From: Eopsaltria australis | Taxonomy: Eukaryota > Chordata > Aves > Passeriformes > Petroicidae | Reading direction: 5' to 3' | DNA: 64,000 nucleotides | NCBI GenBank assembly: GCA_034509425.1 | Contig: JAVTVJ010000458.1 | Coordinates: 1,488,001 to 1,552,000 of the forward strand | Shown: positions 36,496-49,926 of the stretch, one piece after another | Position numbering within the stretch: the first letter of the stretch is position 1 | How the letters are laid out: each line of letters starts with the position of its first letter | Program-made: the position numbers and the translations under genes | The notes under the pieces: generated by a model | What the model saw: the letters and a program-made list of their open reading frames with translations, nothing else | What the model was told of the DNA's origin: nothing | The model's database searches: none

Positions 36496-38551
36496 GAAAT
36501 GATGAGGAGTCCAGCAGAAATTCCTCTGTGCAGTAAGTCTCTGCTCTGGTACGAGAGTGGGGCAGCTGAAGTGATGCAAACATTATATGATCCAATATTC
36601 TGGTTGTTCAGGGAGGGAATTACACTTTTAAGTGAAATTTCACTCCATGTTTTTCCCCTGAACTCAAAACTTTCCAGCATTTCCTGCTCAAAATGTCCAG
36701 CTGCAAACAGCTGCTAACACTGATTAATGATGTGCAACCTCTTGGTGGGGCTTCACCCTCAGTATTGGTTCTCACACATTTTTGCTGCACGTTTATGGAG
36801 ATCAAGGAGATGACTTCCTTCACTACTGTAAATAACTTGTGCAGGGAGTAAAATTCATTATTTTTAATACTGGGGCAATGGTGTGGCAGATGTCTGAAGC
36901 CACAGATGGGAAAATGTCTTCTGGAAATGGTGGCAAGTCATTGCTGCTTCTTAATGGCTCTGATATCAGCAATGCCCTGGAAATGTTTCTCACTGAGCTG
37001 GATGCCTGCATTCTCAGAGGTAAAGCCACATATCCCTTGAGAACACACCTTAGAGAAGGATTTTCCTCTCCCTGAGATGAATTTGTAAAGTCTTGCAAAG
37101 AGATGTGTGCTGAGATAAGCTCTCAGTGCAGTGAGTCCAGCACACCTGAGTGCAGGGCATGTTCAGAGGCAAGAGGAGATTCATTCATGTCAGACATCCC
37201 TGAGGTGAAGTGATGGTCACTGTGAAAGCCAACTGCACTCAGAAACAAAAAGGGGATTATGTTTGGCAGGAAACAGCAGGATGGAGTTTCTGCAGAGAAG
37301 AACTGTGTGGGAATGTTGGGACTCAAATGAAAAGCATAACAGAATTTTCAAAGCTCACAAGCTGTGCAACAAGGAATGTCTGTGCTCTCTGTGAATTGGT
37401 GTCTCTTAGTTCCAGGGTACTGTAAATAATGTTAATACAAATAACGTAGATAATATTTTACTGGTTGCTAAGGGAACCAGAGTCACTGGATTTTTTTGTT
37501 GTTGTTCCGGTGAAAATTGGTGTGGATTTTAGAATGGTCTGGACAACGGAGCATGCAGCTTTCACACGAGTTTTCCTCTGCAGACCTTCCAGAGAGCTTG
37601 TTAGAAAAAATACTTTATTATTTGGATCCCTAGATACAGTCATTGGCAAATCTGGAACTTTTGGATCTTTATTAAATTCCTTCACCCCTAAGACACCACG
37701 ATAATAAGTTCATGTAATTTGGAAACAGGTAAATAATAGATTTTGCTTGGATTTTTATGGCAGCTTTGAAGTAGCTGATGAAGAGATCTGACTCATCAAT
37801 GATGTGAAAATATTCCTGGAGCAATTCATTAATGCCTGCTCCTTCTAGAAGGTGTGAGTGGCCACTGTGCTCAGAATTTAGGCAGGATACCCCCAGGAAT
37901 CCCAGTCCTTGTCACTGCACGTGGCATTATTTGGTACAGACTGGCTTTCCTTGCTAAAACTCACCACGTTTCATCCATTCAAACATTTTTCATGGCTTGT
38001 GTGCTTCTGAGAAGGAGCAGTATGCTGACAAATAATTATTTCTTTCAGATAAATGTCCATGAAGGCAACTGCTCTGAGCATCTGTGTTGCTTTTGCCTGG
38101 AGTGTAGCTGTGTATTAGTGAGGATCCAGAAGCCTCTCCCATCAAACTGGCTTTTGATGGCACTTCTCTTTCAGTCTCCTGCTTCAAGGTGGTTTCTTTT
38201 CAGTGTTGGGAGTTGGTCTTCTGTTGCTGCAAAAAAAAGAAAATCTCTCTGTAGCAGGAAAAAGATTTCCTGTCTCCTTAGTGCTGGTGCTGAGCCATGC
38301 AGAGGATTCTGTGAACAGACTGTTCCTTGATGCTGTAACTTGGCCCAGTTTCCTGCAAGAGAAAGAAAATTAAGTGGCTTGATATGGTGAATCTTGAAAT
38401 TTGAGACAGAGCAAGGTTGCAAAAAAATTCCTGTAGCTGATGTGTCCAGTACAGGAAACTCAGGGCACAACTCCCAGATCCTCCTGGTGCCTGTAACTTG
38501 AAAGTTTCTGCTCTTCAGTTCCTGCATTTTCTTTCCAACACACTCTGGACA
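36496..38551. other. unique non-coding stretch
   Basis: No gene recognised. The longest open frame (37854-38330, plus strand, 158 codons) is Ser/Leu/Cys-rich and has no domain I can identify. Confidence 0.45.
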
Positions 38552-38569
38552 ACCTTCTGGCCAGAAGGT
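38552..38569. repeat. perfect 18-bp palindrome
   Basis: ACCTTCTGGCCAGAAGGT is identical to its own reverse complement with no spacer. It could be a dimeric transcription-factor site or chance. Confidence 0.85.
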
Positions 38570-41154
38570 ACCACCTGCATAGGAATTATTGACACAGAGA
38601 TGAGCTCTTTTTAAAAAAATAAACTAACAAAAAGCAGCAGTGTCACCAGAGGCAGGGATTTACTGAGGGTCTTGGTTCTGCAGCTGCTGCCTTTGAACGT
38701 GCAGGGTGCTTGGTTCAGCCCCATGATCTATAAGGGAGCATTTCATGACTCTGGAAGTACATCTCCAGTACAGGATTCATGTTGGGAAGTAGCTTTTTAT
38801 TAAAGGATTCAGGTGTTGGCATTGCAAAGCACTGAAATTTTATTCTTTGGATTCTGAGAGGTCTGGGGGATGTTTACCAGCCCGAACATGGATTCCAAGC
38901 AGACATTTGTCTGCACAGAGATTTCTTCTGGTGTTCTCAGTGAAATGCGTAATAGGATTTGGCCTGTCAGTGCAGTTCCTGACACACAGATGCCCAAATT
39001 ACAGAAGCCAGCAGAGTTCTTAATATCAATTGGATGTCTCGTTAGTGTTCGTAGCTCCTGGGTATGGAAAATCACCCTGTGAAGACCATGCTCCATTTAG
39101 AACTAATCATCATTAATTTTCAGGGAGAAAAAATGTTCTTCTGGCTAAAATGCAGCACTTGAGTTTCAGGTTCTCTCACTCTAGGAACTCTTCTGTTTCT
39201 TTGGGTAAACTTTTGGGTTTGGACTCTAAGAAACAAGAGCTGCTTGCTGAAAACTTATGTTCTCAGGTTTCTTTGGAATTGGAGTTAATCTGAGACTGGA
39301 GACACCTCTGCTTTCTCCTCAGCTCTCCCCCTCCCTCTCCAATGCAGGTGGATAGGAAGGGTACCATGTGTAAGGTCATTTGCCATGGGAGTTTTCAGAC
39401 TAGAACAAACTATTTTAAACACATCCACCTGAAATGCACACTACTCCAAGCTTTCCATAATCAAAAGGACAACAAAGTTGCTCTTCTGTGGGATTTTTGT
39501 GGGGCAACCTTGCAGGGAACATCCAAACCTTTTATGTAACCTGTGCAGAACCAAAGCAAACCCAGCGAGAGAAGCCCTGCAGGTGCTCAGGTGTTAAAAC
39601 AATGCTCACAGTCACACACACAAACCTTAATGGGCCTTCCACCTCACTGGAGAAATGTAACTCTGCTGCCTCGTGGCAGAAATCTCATCATGGTTATTTT
39701 AGAAATGGGTGTTTGGGTTTCTGGACCTGTATTCTTGGGTATTTGGGGTATTCACACATCCCCCAGTGTGTGTATGTTTGTCTTCTTCTTGTGTTCATGA
39801 TTCAAGGAATATCAGGAAGAAGCATGAGGTAGAAACAAGAATATGGCTTCTTGATCATCACTGAACTTGGGGAGGAAATCCATGGTATTTAGGCAGGTTA
39901 ATGGAGGGAAAATAATCTTTTACAAAGCTGCTTTTCCTCTTCCCTTTCTTGTTCCAATATTTTTTCCTTAAAACTCTTCTACTTGCTTTTACCCTCTATT
40001 GCGTATGTAAGTGTAGGGAAATGAAATAGCCTTGATGATCTGTATTTAAAAATCTGCTTTATAAATCCATTTGTTCACATTCATCTTCCATTCACACAGC
40101 TCCCAGCCCCAGAATGTCACTGGGCTGTTCTGCAGTTAAGCCAGATCCTTGTACTCTTTTTACTCGCTCTTTTTCTCCCCAGTCCCTCGTTTTAGTTCAT
40201 TCTCTATGCTCTCTGAACACAACTTTGGGAGCTAATGAATGAATATTTGAGCTGCTTAGCAGTCTGTTCTACTGCAGCCCTTCTATCTCCGTCCCTACAA
40301 TATCCTGGAACACTTTATGTGTGGAATAAACAGCCCTTGCAGTCCATGCCTTCAAAGCCTGAGTGCTCTGCTACTTTAGTGAACGCAGTAAATTTTAAGA
40401 TAGATTGTAATCCCGTTGGCTTTTCGAATGCCTAACAACTTTTAGAAACTACAAATCATTGCATAAATGGAATAGAACAGCAGTGTACTGAACGTGCAGG
40501 CATTTTATTGTGCAACCATTTCGTTGTGCAAGGAATTTATAAGTCGGTGTAATTCTGCCATAAATACACATCTGCCAAATATTCTTTAACTTAATGTGCT
40601 ACACAGAACTGTGCCATATTAATTTGTCTCTTATAACAATCATGTTTTAATATGAGCTGATTGAGGTTGCACAGGCTGTAGCAAAAGATTCATTGGATTC
40701 TCTAAAAGCCTCTCATAGCAGCCTATACCAAACCATATATTAAAAATAAAGAAAGATTTTGTGTAGGGATAAATCCATTGTGCCAATAAGAGCTTGAAAG
40801 GCAGCAATAAGATTGCATCTTAGTTCAGGGGTTTGCTGGTTCTGATGGAAATTCATAAATTTGTCACAGAGGGGAGAGAATCCAGTGTGCTCCTCATCAG
40901 GTAAATGCTTTGTAGTCCAGGTAAAGCCTGGATTTCCCTGAGCTTGGCTCAGCACCACATACAGGTGTTGTTACCTGCCTTCAGAAGGCTTGAGTCTTCC
41001 TTGGGTCTGTCTGTGTGTGGGACTTCAGGAAAATTACAAAGTTTGAGTCACTGCTCACATGGACCTGTCCTCCTGAAGTGTCCAGGCTCCACAATGGATC
41101 ACAGCCCCTGAGTTATTGTTTCAGTCACACCTTTATGTGCTCAGGATAATCTAC
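38570..41154. other. unique non-coding stretch
   Basis: Nothing recognised; AT-rich with short open frames only. Confidence 0.5.
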
Positions 41155-41202
41155 GGTAAAATAAAACTGTGGTAAAATAAACCCGTGGTAAAACAAACCC
41201 AC
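41155..41202 (+). repeat. 16-bp unit, three tandem copies
   Basis: Three adjacent 16-base units beginning ggtaaaa (41155, 41171, 41187), diverging towards their ends. Confidence 0.88.
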
Positions 41203-43184
41203 AGGAGATGCCAGGTGAATTCTCAGACCTGAGACTCAGAACCACCCTGGCTGCATTCCAGTTCTCTGCATGGGTTCACAGATTACCTGGGATCCGATTT
41301 TTGTGTTTCAGTATGAGAAATTCTCACCTGTGCTGAGCTGTAATGAAATTAAGAGGCCGAAATCCAAACGGTGCTTTCTGAGCTGTTGTGTGTGGTTTCT
41401 GTGTGGTGTCACCGCTCAGTCATTTGTGTACAGCCAGCTATAAACTGAAATAGTTGCAAATATCACTTGTAAAATTGTGTTTGTTCAATGTGTGCATTTC
41501 TATCCAGTGCCAAATGTCATTTCAAGACACAAAGCTTGTTTCCAGGAGAGCTAGAAAAGAAATTAGTATCATATTCCCAAGAAAAGTGGAAAAGGGCATC
41601 GTAGCTGAGCAGTTCTTATTTTACTTTTTTTCTTCAGCGAATAAAATACACAAATCCTGAAAATTTGAGGCCATTAATACATGGTTCTGCTGTTGATTTG
41701 AAGACATTACTGTGGATATTTTTTTTAAGTGTGTGTCTGGGAATAGTTTCAAAGCCCTTTTTTTCAGCATTATCAGCAGTTGTAGTCTGTGCAGTGTGAC
41801 AAGGTGCATGGCAGCTCCTGTCAGATGCTTCCTGAACACAAAATGTCACTCTTTATCAACCCCTAATAATCCAAATTGGCTCTCCATCTTGGCAGCCTTG
41901 CAGGCTCCTCACACAATGCTCAGCTCTGGGAAATGTGCACAAACTTTTGCAAACCTTCGTTGTGACCTTCACTCCTTGCAGTTAATTTGAATTAAACACT
42001 GATTTTAGTCCTTAGGCTGATCTTGCCATCACAGTTATGTTTTTGTGTCACGGTTATGTATTTTTATTTTATATATTTGAGAATAAACACGTTGAACTGT
42101 CTCTCTTGTGAGCTGAAAAATATGTGGTTTTGTTTTCAAGTTAAGGTTCTTTGCTGCTGAAATAACAGGTTGGGTCATATTGTAAATTCTACCTGTGGGA
42201 ATTGGTGAAGTGTTCCTGGGAGGTCACAGTTCAAGTCCTCCTCCAGTAATACTCACACACAGGTATTTCTGTCCATTCTGGCCAGCAATTTAATGAGCCT
42301 GGAACTTTTCTATACATTTTTCTGCTCTGCTTTACAGCTGGTCTCTGGGTTATGCCGAAGGACAGAGGAACAGCAGAACGAGGGTCTGAAATTGCACAGG
42401 TTCTGCTGATCAGTGGAGAATTTCAGGTTTTGCCTTTTCTCATGGCTTCTTAAGGAAAAAAGTGCCTCTTCTATTCCTCATCCATCACACAATTATTCAA
42501 ACTGTTGAAGCAGGTAGTTCTGCTGCTCCTATTTGTACTGCTGATTTAGCTTGTTACCCAGCTCCTCCGTGCCTGACAGCTCTCCCCTGGAAAATGTGTA
42601 TTTTAGGACTGCTTACATGAATAAACCGCCTTTAAAATTCAGGGTTGGGTAAGAGTACTATGAAAAGCCAACTGGGTACAAACACTGCATATAAAATCTC
42701 CAGGAGGAAGTGGCAGATTATTTGGGCGAGATTATGCAAGTGCCAATTACTTGCCTTGCAAAATACGAGTAAAAAAATTGTTCCTAAATTTTCCTGCAGG
42801 TTTGGGATAAAACTTCGACCTCCAGGGTGCATTTCAGAAGAGTGAGCAGCATATGTTATTGGAGAAAATTAAATTCTTGGAAGGACTGAGTGCAGCTTGG
42901 GATGGGGGTGGTGTTCTGGTTTTAAATGAATTCTATTGGAAAGATATGGCATAAGAGAGGAAAAAAGGCATTTTCTTGTGTCCAGATGAAATGTCTTAAT
43001 TTGCACTTGTTACCTCTCATTCATTCAGTCAAAGAGACCATGAATTAACAGACTTTTAGGAACTGATATTTGTTTTAAACCAGATACAGCTCTGTCAGGA
43101 TTTTATTCAAAGCTTTCAGGAAAAATCATCCTGTTTTAAGAATAGGAGATCAAAAATTCAAGGTAGAAATCTCCTAATTCTTTC
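41203..43184. other. unique non-coding stretch
   Basis: No gene or transposon recognised. Confidence 0.5.
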
Positions 43185-44035
43185 GTGTTGTAAACCTTTG
43201 TTTTGTGGGTTTACGCCTAATTTCTCTTTATTTAATAAGAGGATAATAAATAAGAAACCTTTTCCTTATTCTGTGAGCATCCTCTGTCTGTTCGGAGGAG
43301 AAAGGTCCTGTACCAGGAAAAACGCTGGGGTTTTTTTTATGAAACGCTAACTGAAGCCTTTGGGCACATTTCCCGCTTTTATACAATGCACAAATGCGTG
43401 CTTAAAATAAACATTTCAACCCGTCACTGATTCGCTGTGTTCTTCTGAAAATGTTGTTTTCTTAGCAGATTAATTGACTTGACAAAACACATCTCCCGAA
43501 GCAGTGGTCCTTAATGCTTCCAGTAAATATCTCCAGCCCTCCTTTTCGGTGGGAGCTGTTTTGTGTCTGGAAGGTTCTGTATAAATGAGGTGATAAAGAG
43601 TCGCTACAGATGAGATATAAGGGCTTTTGTGCTTCTGCTTTGTGTGAGGAACTTCAGGCTCTGAGGGGGCATGAGATTTGTCTTGCAGACTCCTTGTGTT
43701 CTTGAGCCACATTTGTTACCTCCTTTGAAGTGCTCAGATTTTTCCAGGGCGTACCTTAACCTGGAAGAGCTTTATTTCTTTCTGTTTTGAGAAACGGACG
43801 ATTCCAAGAGTGTGAGTGTCACCTAAATGAGATCTGTATGACTGAACATAAACTGCACTAAATGTGCTGTCGGGATACAAACACCTCACTTCAATCAATA
43901 AGTTGTAATTACGGAGGTCAGGAGGTCTCAGTTCTTCTTTTGACCCTAAGGAAGCCTTTTCCTACCGGTACAAAAGAAAAATCAGCTGAGCAAATTCAGA
44001 CTTGCGATATGTTCCTTTTTGCCTGCTCAACCGTA
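43185..44035. other. CpG-retaining non-coding block
   Basis: About 20 CpGs in 850 bases by hand count, against one in the first 900 bases of the window, although base composition stays AT-rich. CpGs occur as aacgct, tcccgc, ttcgct, cccgaa, aacggacg, taccggta and similar. No repeat array or transposon explains them. CpG retention in methylated vertebrate genomes usually means low germline methylation or selective constraint, so a regulatory element is plausible but unproven. Confidence 0.4.
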
Positions 44036-46310
44036 TAAAAATGAAAACATAAATGTATTTCCTGTGTTCTTTATCTAGATTTCAAGGGTATATTTCACTT
44101 TAAATGATGTCTGGCTCATCTAGTCTATCACATATGAGTAATTTTTTTTTTACTATGTCAAGCATATGTTTCTTCTGTCTGCAAAAAGTTCTGTGGGTTT
44201 TCATTCCTTCCCATTTTCCCAGCTTTATGCTGCCCCCAGTTATAAGAAAGCAGAGGTCATGCAAAGTGACTTTTCAGAGTTTGTGTGCTGTAGTAGCTCT
44301 GAGGCTCACACTTTCACTGCCTGCTTCTCAGCTTTCACAGTTTACCTGCGAGATTCGGGATTTCTCAGACGTGGAAATGTCAGTGACAGTTTGGCTTAGT
44401 GTCAGTGTTGTGGATTCTACACTGGGGCTGTCAAACAGACTGGAGTGCAAAAGGAAATGGAATTATTATTCCTCCACTTAAGACGACAGATCAGAGATAT
44501 TTGCCTGTGCCTGGAACCCTCTGTGTCAGAATTATGTGCCTCACCCACGAATAAATATTTCACACACAACTACTCGAACGCTCTCGTAGAACTGCACTTG
44601 ACCTAAATTCCTGCCAAGGAGATTTGCCCCACTGGGCTCCTGGCTCAGCCCAAGATGGAAATGAAGCCACTGCAGGGAGTGTCACTGTTCCAGTGTCATA
44701 GTGGAATATCAGAGGGTTTTCAGAGATCAGACATGAGGCAGGCACTGGAAGGAGCTCCCACACACACAGATGGAGAAGAACAGTGCAGAGCCCCAAGCAC
44801 ATGGTGGGAGTCAGTTCTTTCCTTTCTGTTTCCAGGATTTGGGGTTTTTTTGGTGGAAGGCAGCACTGGATGGGCTGCTGGAGGAGCTGCTGGGAGCTGA
44901 GGGCAAGCACAGGGCTCTTCTGCCAGCAGCATTGCCAGGGATTGTCCCACCTTCCTCAGCTTCCATATTATCTGATCATCCCAGCAGCATTTCCCATCCC
45001 ACTGCTTTCCTGGGACTGCACCTTCCACAGACTGCCCCTTTCCAAACCTCAGCACCCCTCTGCTTCCTCAGGGCCTGTGAAGGACATCCCTGATGGGCCC
45101 AGACAGAGCCCAGCTCTTTGGGAAGGAATCTCTGAAATAACTCAGCCACTCGATCAACATGATGTTAATCCATTCAGCACGAGTGTTCTTGCTGTGTCTC
45201 CCCAAATACTTAAATATTGTCATTGTCATTTCCTTCCTGGGTGGAATACAAACTGGTTGACAAGAAACAAGGGCTGGGGGAAGAAGGAATTCTCAGGAAT
45301 TCAGGTTTGTAGGAGGACTGGCTTTTCAGCCTCTGAAATACCAGCATCTGCTCTGACTGCTGAGCCTGGTGTTCTGCTCCTGCCTTCTGCCCCCGTTCTT
45401 CTCTTCTCTCTCTGGGTATCCCCGTTCTCTCTCTTACACTGTGCATTTCAAAAGCCCTTGCACATTTCCTCTCTTTATTACAATAATTCCTGAGGGCAAG
45501 AATGGTCCTGCTGCCCCTTGAACCCGGCCAGTCTTACACTCCTGGTGGTATTGAGTGGTAGGTGATGGGATTCTCAAACAGTGACACAGGCATGGGACAG
45601 GTGATGATGGCATCTTTTCTCAGCACATTTTTATCCCACAACTGAGTTTTGAAAATACTGTTTTTAACATGGTTTCTTCCATAAGGAGAAACTGGCTCTC
45701 GAGCATCTTGGAGTGCTTGGTGGGCAGATGATTACAAAATTGATTTGTGCCTAATGGACTTGGGCTTCCTGCAGTTTTCCTGTTAGTTTCTTCCACTTCA
45801 GCACCACGTTCCATATTTTCGGAGCTCTCCTGAAGTGTTAACAAGCTCATCCATTTCCTCCCACCTCCAATTGCCCCTTCTTCCACAGCCTTTTCAACCC
45901 TTCCCGTGTTCTAGCTGAAGAACAGATAACGAGCACCATCATTAATTCTGGTTAATTATTTGTTGGTCGAAGAGATGAAGCTGCCTTTGCTGCAGGAAGA
46001 TGCACTAATTTTGATATGATATTTCTATCACTCTGTTAATTCCCTGTCCCCTGCACCCTCCCAGTCAGGAATTCAATGGTCTGTGAAGCTGCCGTGTTTT
46101 TGTCACTGTGGTTGTAATTGGTCAATCAGATCTGGAGTTCTCAGGTATGACTGACATCCAGCAGAGCTCTGGGTGCCTAAACTGCCAATTTACTCTTCAC
46201 AGAGCCATTATGTCAGCTGTCTTTCCCCAGAAAAGGAGGCAAAAATATTTAAAATGCCCTTCAAACAGCAGCTGGAGACAGTTTGTGGTGAAGAGCAGGA
46301 GATATTTTTG
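44036..46310. other. non-coding stretch with a GC-richer middle
   Basis: 44600-45130 is GC-richer. It carries the longest open frame outside a tandem array (plus strand 44783-45493, 236 codons), whose product would be Ser/Leu/Pro/Cys/Trp-rich with no recognisable domain. I do not annotate it as a gene. The GC-rich part may be old transposon debris that I cannot name. Confidence 0.4.
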
Positions 46311-46593
46311 TCGTGTCTCTATAAATCCTTGCTCTGTTAGGCTGCGGGTCTGCCCCGGCCAGCGGGGCATGGGGAGGGGGTCACTTGTGGTGTTATTATC
46401 TCATTAAGAGTTCACCCCGGTCATGGTCTGAACTCAGTTACTCCGTGAATGGAACCGAAGGATGGAGGCAGCAGCTGAAATTATCACCCTGCAGAAATGT
46501 GACAGATGCACGAGCAAAAACGGGCTTCAGCCGAGCGTCGGGAACTTCGTGCTAAAGAACAGAAGCTGAGGAGCTGCTGTTATTTAGGTGCTC
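46311..46593. other. small CpG-rich patch
   Basis: Fourteen CpGs in about 280 bases by hand count (gctgcggg, ccccggcc, agcggggc, ccgagcgtcggg and others), with locally raised GC. This is close to classical CpG-island thresholds but short. No promoter motif or exon is recognised beside it. Confidence 0.4.
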
Positions 46594-48493
46594 GTGGTTT
46601 TGCAGCCTCAGTCCATGTGTGTAGTGCTGGCTTTACACATTTAATCTCCTTTCTGAACTCTTGGTTGACTGCTGAAGGAGTCAGAACCAATGTAATGGAC
46701 AGTGCCACAAAAATCAATTCTGATTTGAAAGCTTAATTATGAATTTGTCTGGAGAGACAGTCAGAGGCTTTACTGTGTCCGCTACCTTAGCAAAATAATT
46801 CCTGTTAGCTTTTAATTTGCGTGAAACCACACATTTTGCACAATTAATAATTGAATAATTACTGGATAATAACAACATAAAGAAAATAATTCACCTTTTC
46901 CAACTCCCCTGACAGTCTGTGTTAGTGAATTTCCTGCTAGAGCTCGAGGTGACGTCCAACTGTTGCCATTTCATGTATTAATGCTCCCCTTTGCCTGTCT
47001 CACCCTTGTGCTGGCAGGCTGGCACATTCCTGCCACATTCCATATGCAATTTCCAGGTGTCTCCTTCCCAATGCAGTGGCAGGACTGCTCGAGCTGTCTT
47101 TGGACTTCTCCACCTGCTTTATGATTCTCCCTCTCAGAACAGAAGTGGCACAGATAATGGCACTGTCAAAAACCCCAAAAAACCCTCATGAGACTTTAAT
47201 TGGGATGTCCAACCTTTGCACACATTTAGATTGTATCACTGTAGGTCATCGCACAATTTCTGCTGTCTTTAGCTCCTTTAGAGAAATTCACTTTCTTGGC
47301 TTCTGAAGAAATACATTGAGGAAACAGGACTTTAGCTTTTTAAAAAATTTCTTGTTGACTGCCTTTTTCCTTCTGCTCTTCCCAGTTTCTGCATTTCCAT
47401 AGGTTACAGGAAAAGCACTCTAAATGAATTGATAATTCAATCTAATGCAAAACAAAGTATTTGGAAGAAATCGTGAGACGGAGAAAACCACTCAAAATTG
47501 TAAGCTTGTAAATATTTTAAAGTGATCTTATGCAAAATTCATCCAAAACGTGATTATTCTTCTCCTTTTCATATTATTTTATATCTTCCTAAATCACCAC
47601 CTCTTTCCCTTCCCTTGCCAAAAAAATAAAAAATAAAAAAGGTAGTTTAAGTACTGTATTTAATGCGGTTACAACTCTGAAAATACAGGGTGGTATTTGC
47701 AGCCTTCGAGCCGTGTCAGATTTCAGTCACAGTTCCATACTTTGACATTCCTTTTCATGCCGAGATAATGGCAGCGATAAATGATTTCATTTGGATGTCT
47801 CTTGCTGGATCTGCATATGAAAAGGGTGCTAAACGACAGGAAGCTCTGCTCTAATGAAGGGGTTGGGTTGCTCATTGCCACTCCTGGAGCAGCTCTGAGC
47901 ATTTATTTACACGGGAATACCTGGACAGGGAATGTTGGGGTGGGAGCTGCTGCACCCACATTCCTGAGGTCCATTTATACCTTGGAGTGAGAGGAGTTGA
48001 TTACAGAGCTCTGATAACCCACTCAAAAATGTCTCCTGGGGTGATATAAGTTTCCTAAAATGACAGGAAACTCCTTTACACCAGCCAGGTGAAACTTAAA
48101 CAAAATAGTTGAAATTAAGAAAAAATCACGTGTGTTATTGACGTACGAGGTCCAAGAGATAGCTGACTCCTCCTTTGTGGATGTCATTGTGATTCCCTTC
48201 TGGAAAGCGATGAGTCTGCTAAAATAGCTGTAAATTGAGGAACATGAAGTACGTGCTATATAATCTGAGACCAATTCCATACAAATAAGAAAAATTATTG
48301 TAAGATCTTTTCTTACTCTATTATTGGCACAGCATTGCAACATTATCAAAAATTGATATTCTTTGTTGTCACAAACAGCTGTTCATCACATGAAGTCTGT
48401 CCCATGGTCACCACTGTCCCCATCTACAGAGAGAGGACACATCTCACATTGATGTCGGTGTCACAGCTTGGTGTCCCTACCAGAAATATATTG
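46594..48493. other. unique non-coding stretch
   Basis: AT-rich. 46795-46880 is dense in taat/atta homeodomain-type cores, which in DNA this AT-rich is weak evidence. 47619-47640 is an aaaaat low-complexity patch. Confidence 0.45.
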
Positions 48494-48507
48494 GTTTCCA
48501 TGGTAAC
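48494..48507. promoter_or_regulatory. X-box-like near-palindrome
   Basis: GTTTCC-AT-GGTAAC: the second half-site fits the RFX pattern and the first deviates at one position. Weaker than the site at 6330. Confidence 0.2.
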
Positions 48508-49247
48508 TAATTATTTAACCAGGAAAGAGGAGGGGGAGAAGCAGCAAATTTTGGTGATACAATTGAAAATTAGATCAGGTTACAGAAGCAATTATAAAAC
48601 CTGTGGGACTTCACTGTGCTCTTTAAAGACATGCAAATATGACATATGATATATAGAATTTTGTGGAAGTGCACATGCTTAATAAGCCATTCACAGCTCT
48701 CTGTTGATCTTTTCTGCACTCTTACAAATCCTCTTCCAAAGACTGTGATGTCCCACTGGATCCATGGTCATGCTCTGGGACACTGGAGGTGCCCTTGCTC
48801 CCCATTCCCCAACCTGCTGTGCTCCATCCACAAAGAAGGGGACACAAACTGCTCTCCCCAGCCTTTTTGTGATGCTGTTTGTGCTGGTTTCTTCTCTCTG
48901 TGAATCTCCACAGCTGCCTTCTGTCCTTGGGTAACTTTAGACATTCGTATCCCACTTTCTCACATGTCCTGGGTATTTCCACTTCCACTTGTTTGTAATT
49001 CCTCCAAGCTCCGACCAGCCCAGAGCTCTGTTTTGTTTCTGTTTTGTTTCTGAGGTGATTGCAGCTGTCAGGGTCCATCCCCAGCTGACCCTGCTGAGCA
49101 GGCACTGGCAGAATTCTCTTTAATCACCATTGCCAGCGAAATGCTCTGCAACAGGTGCTCCCTTTGTGAGATGAGCAGCTCACCTGGATGTTTTGATGCT
49201 GTGGGTCCAGTAACCTGTGAAGGATTTCTCTGCTGCACGGGCAGGAT
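48508..49247. other. unique non-coding stretch
   Basis: Nothing recognised; GC rises towards the minisatellite. Confidence 0.45.
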
Positions 49248-49757
49248 GTGCTGTGTGTGCCCTGGGTGTGTCACAGTGAGAGCACAGGATTTGTGCTGTG
49301 TGTGCCCTGGGTGTGTCACAGTGAGAGCACAGGATTTGTGCTGTGTGTGCCCTGGGTGTGTCACAGTGAGCACAGGATTTGTGCTGTGTGTGCCCTGGGT
49401 GTGTCACAGAGCACAGGATTTGTGCTGTGTGTGCCCTGGGTGTGTCACAGTGAGCACAGGATTTGTGCTGTGTGTGCCCTGGGTGTGTCACAGTGAGAGC
49501 ACAGGATTTGTGCTGTGTGTGCCCTGGGTGTGTCACACTGAGAGCACAGGATTTGTGCTGTGTGTGCCCTGGGTGTGTCACAGTGAGCACAGGATTTGTG
49601 CTGTGTGTGCCCTGGGTGTGTCACAGAGCACAGCATTTGTGCTGTGTGTGCCCTGGGTGTGTCACAGAGCTCAGGATTTGTGCTGTGTGTGCCCTGGGTG
49701 TGTCACAGAGCACAGGATTTGTGCTGTGTGTGCCCTGGGTGTGTCACAGTGAGAGCA
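49248..49757 (+). repeat. 45/43/41-bp minisatellite, 11 full copies plus a partial
   Basis: Units start at 49248, 49293, 49338, 49381, 49422, 49465, 49510, 49555, 49598, 49639 and 49680, with a partial from 49721. Lengths run 45, 45, 43, 41, 43, 45, 45, 43, 41, 41, 41. Each contains ctgtgtgtgccctgggtgtg. The length steps come from loss of two or four bases in the cacagtgagagcac segment. Cys/Val-rich (plus) and His/Thr-rich (minus) open frames are by-products. Confidence 0.97.
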
Positions 49758-49926
49758 GGGCTCACACTCTGCCTGGACCAAGTGCTGCTTTTCTCCCGCT
49801 CCCGTTCCCTGAGCTCTCTCGATGCCTCTAAAGTTTTTTCTCATCTCTAAGAGAGGGGAAGCCACTGGACAAAGGGAGAGGGAACAAAAGTGTGACTTGT
49901 TTGGGTGCAAAACTTTGAAGTCCCGT
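49758..49926. other. short spacer
   Basis: Sequence between the minisatellite and the CR1 3' end. It might contain diverged CR1 sequence upstream of the recognisable part. Confidence 0.4.

Noticed and set aside
46353..46380. Possible CTCF-like motif (ccagcggggcatgg)
   Set aside because: Only partly fits the CTCF core and lacks the expected downstream bases; cannot be supported without a matrix score.
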